Shown in pieces: positions 61,140-64,000 of a stretch of DNA of 64,000 bases. Every line of letters begins with the position of its first letter. The first letter of the stretch is position 1. The notes beneath the pieces were generated by a model, which made no database searches, was not told the DNA's origin, and saw only the letters and a list, made by a program, of their open reading frames with translations. The DNA comes from Novipirellula aureliae. Lineage in GTDB: Bacteria; Planctomycetota; Planctomycetia; Pirellulales; Pirellulaceae. The position numbers and the translations under genes are program-made. Where the stretch lies: the NCBI RefSeq assembly GCF_007860185.1, contig NZ_SJPY01000001.1, forward strand, positions 333,132-397,131, in the 5' to 3' direction.

Positions 61140-64000
61140 TCAACCATCCCAATTCGAAAGCGTGTTGGCGTACTGGCGGAGCCTTGGTTTGTTCTTTTCT
61201 ATCCACATCAATCCCGCCAACAGCATCACACCCGTACTGATCCCAAACGCCCACCACGGCCAAACCGCGTTGATCGAGACTTGAGCATGACGTACCATGC
61301 TGGCCGCTCCCAAGAACACAAAACATGCTCCCAGATACAAAAACGGTCGAACTCGAAGGATCACGCCCGCTAACATTCCGATCAGGGCAAGCACGATCAA
61401 GACAATCGGACCACTGATACTCGTACCAATCTGCTGCAGCAACATATCTGCTGTGCTGCTGACGTAAATCACTAGCGTCATGCCATATCGAATCGCAGAC
61501 GCAAACGTTTTGCCGAGTCGATCGCGGTATTGATGAGCAACCACCAACACACAAACCGCTGGCGGTATTAGCCACGCTTGTGGATGTGCCAGGAAACTCC
61601 ATCCTGGTGTCTGCACCAACATCACCCAGAGTGCTGCGTTACCGAGCACAATCGCAGTGACTCGAGGCATCGAACGCTTCCAAAGCAGTGAGAGTCCAAC
61701 ATAGTAGGCCGCACCGATCGATAGCAGCAAGGCATAGGGGACTTTGCCACCATCGAACATCCACGACCACTCACCTTGCCCAATAAGCCCCCCGCTAAGC
61801 CAAAAACCGATCGCTGGGATCAACGGCAAATACAATGCCGTCGGTGCGAGTGTGCTTGATAACACTTCATCGCCTTGCCGCTTCGCCCATTCGGTCGCCC
61901 CTACGCTGACGAACGAGATCAGCATCACGATGTAGGGCCAATACGCTCGCAATCCCAAGAAAGCAAGATCTGCTTTGCAAAGAAACAAGTGCAGCCAAGC
62001 CATCGCAGCAATCGCCTGGGCCGCGACTATCAATCCTTGACGTTGGCGATCTGATAACAATAGCGTAGGGCCTAGCGAGAATCGTGGGCCGGTCGCAATC
62101 GCAATCCAAGCCGTCAATAAACTGAGGAAGACTAGCATCACACCGATACCGATAATCAGTGGTCGTGAAATCTCGTCAATGCCACCGTCCCGGCGAACCA
62201 CCGCTTCCATCATGAGCATCGCCAAGAGACTGGCGATCGTCGCCGTACCGCTGACGATCGCTCCTACGCGAAGCGCCGGTCGCCAACGTTCGTTGATGGT
62301 ATCTCCTAGAAATTTTGGCACTGCTAACAAGAGTGTTGCTGTCGAAATCACACCCGCAACAAGCCACTGCATCGAACCGACTAGCCAAGGTAAAAGGTGA
62401 GCCGAATCGACGACGCTAGCCCAAAGCCCGATCGTTATCAACGCGACTTGTACGGCAAAATGTCGTAGCCGTCGCTGGGATGTCAACTCAGACAATTCAA
62501 AGTAAGCAATCCCAACCATCGCAACACCAACGATCGTCATGCGAATGGTCGCCCTGTCAAGTTCCATAAAGATCATCAGAACGGAAACGGCAATGCTAAC
62601 CACAGCAACTGCGGCCGTTAAATGTTCACTCGCCCGCGCCAGGGTTGCCATTCGCACAGGACGCGCGACGCGAAGAGTACGCGATGCAACGAACGCACCC
62701 TTCCATAACGGTTTCAGTTGGTAGATGATAGCGGCCAGCGTAAAGCCAATTGCCAAGACAGCCACCATGATCCGACGCTCGTCGCTCAGAGAAAAATGCT
62801 CGGCAGCTCGAGCAGCCATCGACGCCGCGACCCCAAGAACAATGGCCATGGCGGCTTGCCATACCATCCGGCGATCACCGCGAAGGACCGTCGACGCAGC
62901 CGCGACAAAGTAGGCGGACAAACGCACCCACCAGTGTGAATCACTTGCGAGCGGCAGTCGTGTTTGGTTTTGAAACAACACCTGGGAAACCGATTCGCAA
63001 ACAGCAATCAGTGCCAACAGCAAGAAGACTTCGGAATCGGCAGGAAAACCTCCTTCCCCGGATCCTGCCCAGGATCCCGCAGCCCGTTCCCCGGCAGGAG
63101 CCTGGGGACCCGTGCGTTGCACACACAGCCAACGCCAAGCAACAATCCACCCCGACAACCAAAGCACCGCCATAGTCCCTTCCACGTTGCCAGCTCCGAA
63201 ACGCTGTGAAGCGATCCCTATGATCAGGTAACCACCTGCGAGAAGGGTGAACCAGGGCAACCCACGAGTGAGGCGTCGGTGGCGAGCTACCAATTTTGTA
63301 TTGTGGCTGTGAATCGCGACCAAGATCCCGACAAGAACGCAAGCGATGAGACCAAGACACTCCATCGCAACTTGACCATTTGATCGTAGCAGAATCGCAA
63401 TCGACACGGCTGTAAAACAGGTTGCCAGAGAATGAATAAGATGAATCCATGTGCCCCGTTTTTGATACAAAATCAAAGAGGCAATACAGCCGATCAACCA
63501 GGTGGCTACGACGAAATGGATCTGCCAAAGAGACGGTAAGAAGCCAATGGTACGGGCCATCCAAGCCATTTGGCCCGCGAATAAACTAAGTCCAATCGGC
63601 CACGGCAATCGCACCGCACGCGAAAACAGACTCGATTCCGCTTGCCCTCCATTGCCAATTGGCCATCCGACAAAACAGACCAGACAAACGGCAATCCCTG
63701 ATAGGATGAAACTTGCCATTCCAAGCACAACCGACAATTCAGGAATGTCCATTACGATCTTGGTGATCGCAGCAATGGCCGAAACCGCACCAGCGAAGAG
63801 GATGACCTGTAGCGACCTGTTTTCGGCCAACTGAGAAACAGCGAATTGTGGTCGTCGGCATAAGATTTGATTGGCCACAACCCATACGAACGAGAAAATC
63901 ACCGCAACTTGAAACCAGACGATTGGATGGGAAAGAGACAACGCGGCGGTGCTAATCAGAGCTGCCGCAGGCGTCAGAAAAGCCGAGACTCCCGATGCGA
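61140..64000 (-). CDS. Very large multi-spanning membrane protein, N-terminus outside the window
   Basis: At least 953 residues with more than 20 hydrophobic helices and short loops; the frame is still open at the right edge, and residues before the first internal start (FLTPAAALISTAALSLSHP) fit a membrane helix, so the true start lies beyond 64000. A hydrophilic insert (QAPAGERAAGSWAGSGEGG) lies in the middle. No motif of a known transporter or enzyme was recognised. Possibly a DUF-type integral membrane protein of planctomycetes. Confidence 0.75.
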   Translation of the reverse strand, partial: ASGVSAFLTPAAALISTAALSLSHPIVWFQVAVIFSFVWVVANQILCRRPQFAVSQLAENRSLQVILFAGAVSAIAAITKIVMDIPELSVVLGMASFILSGIAVCLVCFVGWPIGNGGQAESSLFSRAVRLPWPIGLSLFAGQMAWMARTIGFLPSLWQIHFVVATWLIGCIASLILYQKRGTWIHLIHSLATCFTAVSIAILLRSNGQVAMECLGLIACVLVGILVAIHSHNTKLVARHRRLTRGLPWFTLLAGGYLIIGIASQRFGAGNVEGTMAVLWLSGWIVAWRWLCVQRTGPQAPAGERAAGSWAGSGEGGFPADSEVFLLLALIAVCESVSQVLFQNQTRLPLASDSHWWVRLSAYFVAAASTVLRGDRRMVWQAAMAIVLGVAASMAARAAEHFSLSDERRIMVAVLAIGFTLAAIIYQLKPLWKGAFVASRTLRVARPVRMATLARASEHLTAAVAVVSIAVSVLMIFMELDRATIRMTIVGVAMVGIAYFELSELTSQRRLRHFAVQVALITIGLWASVVDSAHLLPWLVGSMQWLVAGVISTATLLLAVPKFLGDTINERWRPALRVGAIVSGTATIASLLAMLMMEAVVRRDGGIDEISRPLIIGIGVMLVFLSLLTAWIAIATGPRFSLGPTLLLSDRQRQGLIVAAQAIAAMAWLHLFLCKADLAFLGLRAYWPYIVMLISFVSVGATEWAKRQGDEVLSSTLAPTALYLPLIPAIGFWLSGGLIGQGEWSWMFDGGKVPYALLLSIGAAYYVGLSLLWKRSMPRVTAIVLGNAALWVMLVQTPGWSFLAHPQAWLIPPAVCVLVVAHQYRDRLGKTFASAIRYGMTLVIYVSSTADMLLQQIGTSISGPIVLIVLALIGMLAGVILRVRPFLYLGACFVFLGAASMVRHAQVSINAVWPWWAFGISTGVMLLAGLMWIEKNKPRLRQYANTLSNWDG

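Overview
The window reads as chromosomal DNA of a Pirellula/Rhodopirellula-type planctomycete. Supporting signs are lipid A genes (lpxA, lpxC) with a Skp/OmpH chaperone, the short lysine-rich 'small basic protein' typical of planctomycetes, several Gfo/Idh/MocA oxidoreductases, a flagellar basal-body operon, and many short palindromic or tandem repeats placed just after stop codons. This is inferred from protein character and layout; no search was run.

Layout. 1-3000 is a degraded accessory zone: small secreted and membrane proteins, two tandem copies of an internally deleted GxxExxY gene, and an IS256-type transposase remnant. 3006-6743 holds, on the minus strand, skp/ompH, lpxC, lpxA and a GnnA-like oxidoreductase. 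6931-20240 is housekeeping: M28 peptidase, RND/MMPL exporter, GT39-type glycosyltransferase, mfd, a Gfo/Idh/MocA oxidoreductase, a membrane-anchored peroxiredoxin-like protein and a secreted hypothetical. 20513-26562 is a sugar-acid locus: a LysR regulator divergent from an MFS transporter, an oxidoreductase-cyclase fusion, an OtnK-type kinase and an OtnC-type aldolase/decarboxylase.

26715-41799 is a molybdenum nitrogen-fixation island: modA (minus strand), then nifA, nifH, nifD, nifK, nifE, nifN, nifB, a thioredoxin-like [2Fe-2S] ferredoxin, nifV and a glutamate-synthase-like FMN protein. The long NifD, the short NifK and the NifD C-terminus point to the anaerobe-type (cluster III) nitrogenase, yet nifI1/nifI2, usual between nifH and nifD in that group, are missing. 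A 200-bp inverted-repeat structure fills that place, and palindromic repeats lie between nifD and nifK.

42075-46494 is a second operon (ABM monooxygenase-like protein, isocitrate/isopropylmalate-type dehydrogenase, secreted DUF5060/Kelch protein). It is preceded by a control region of about 65 bp nearly identical to the one between the LysR gene and the MFS operon 20 kb upstream. Both carry a TTCATT-N11-AATRAA dyad of LysR type. The simplest reading is one LysR regulon for a sugar acid, with the nif island sitting between its two transcription units.

46576-64000 returns to chromosomal background: MBL hydrolase, fatty-acid desaturase, small basic protein with a clear terminator, Ca2+/Na+ antiporter, flagellar operon flgF-flgG-flgA-flgH-flgI-flgJ-flgN (minus strand) broken by repeat arrays, two esterases, a LuxR-type regulator containing a 15-bp coding repeat, rhamnulokinase, and a very large membrane protein that runs off the right edge.
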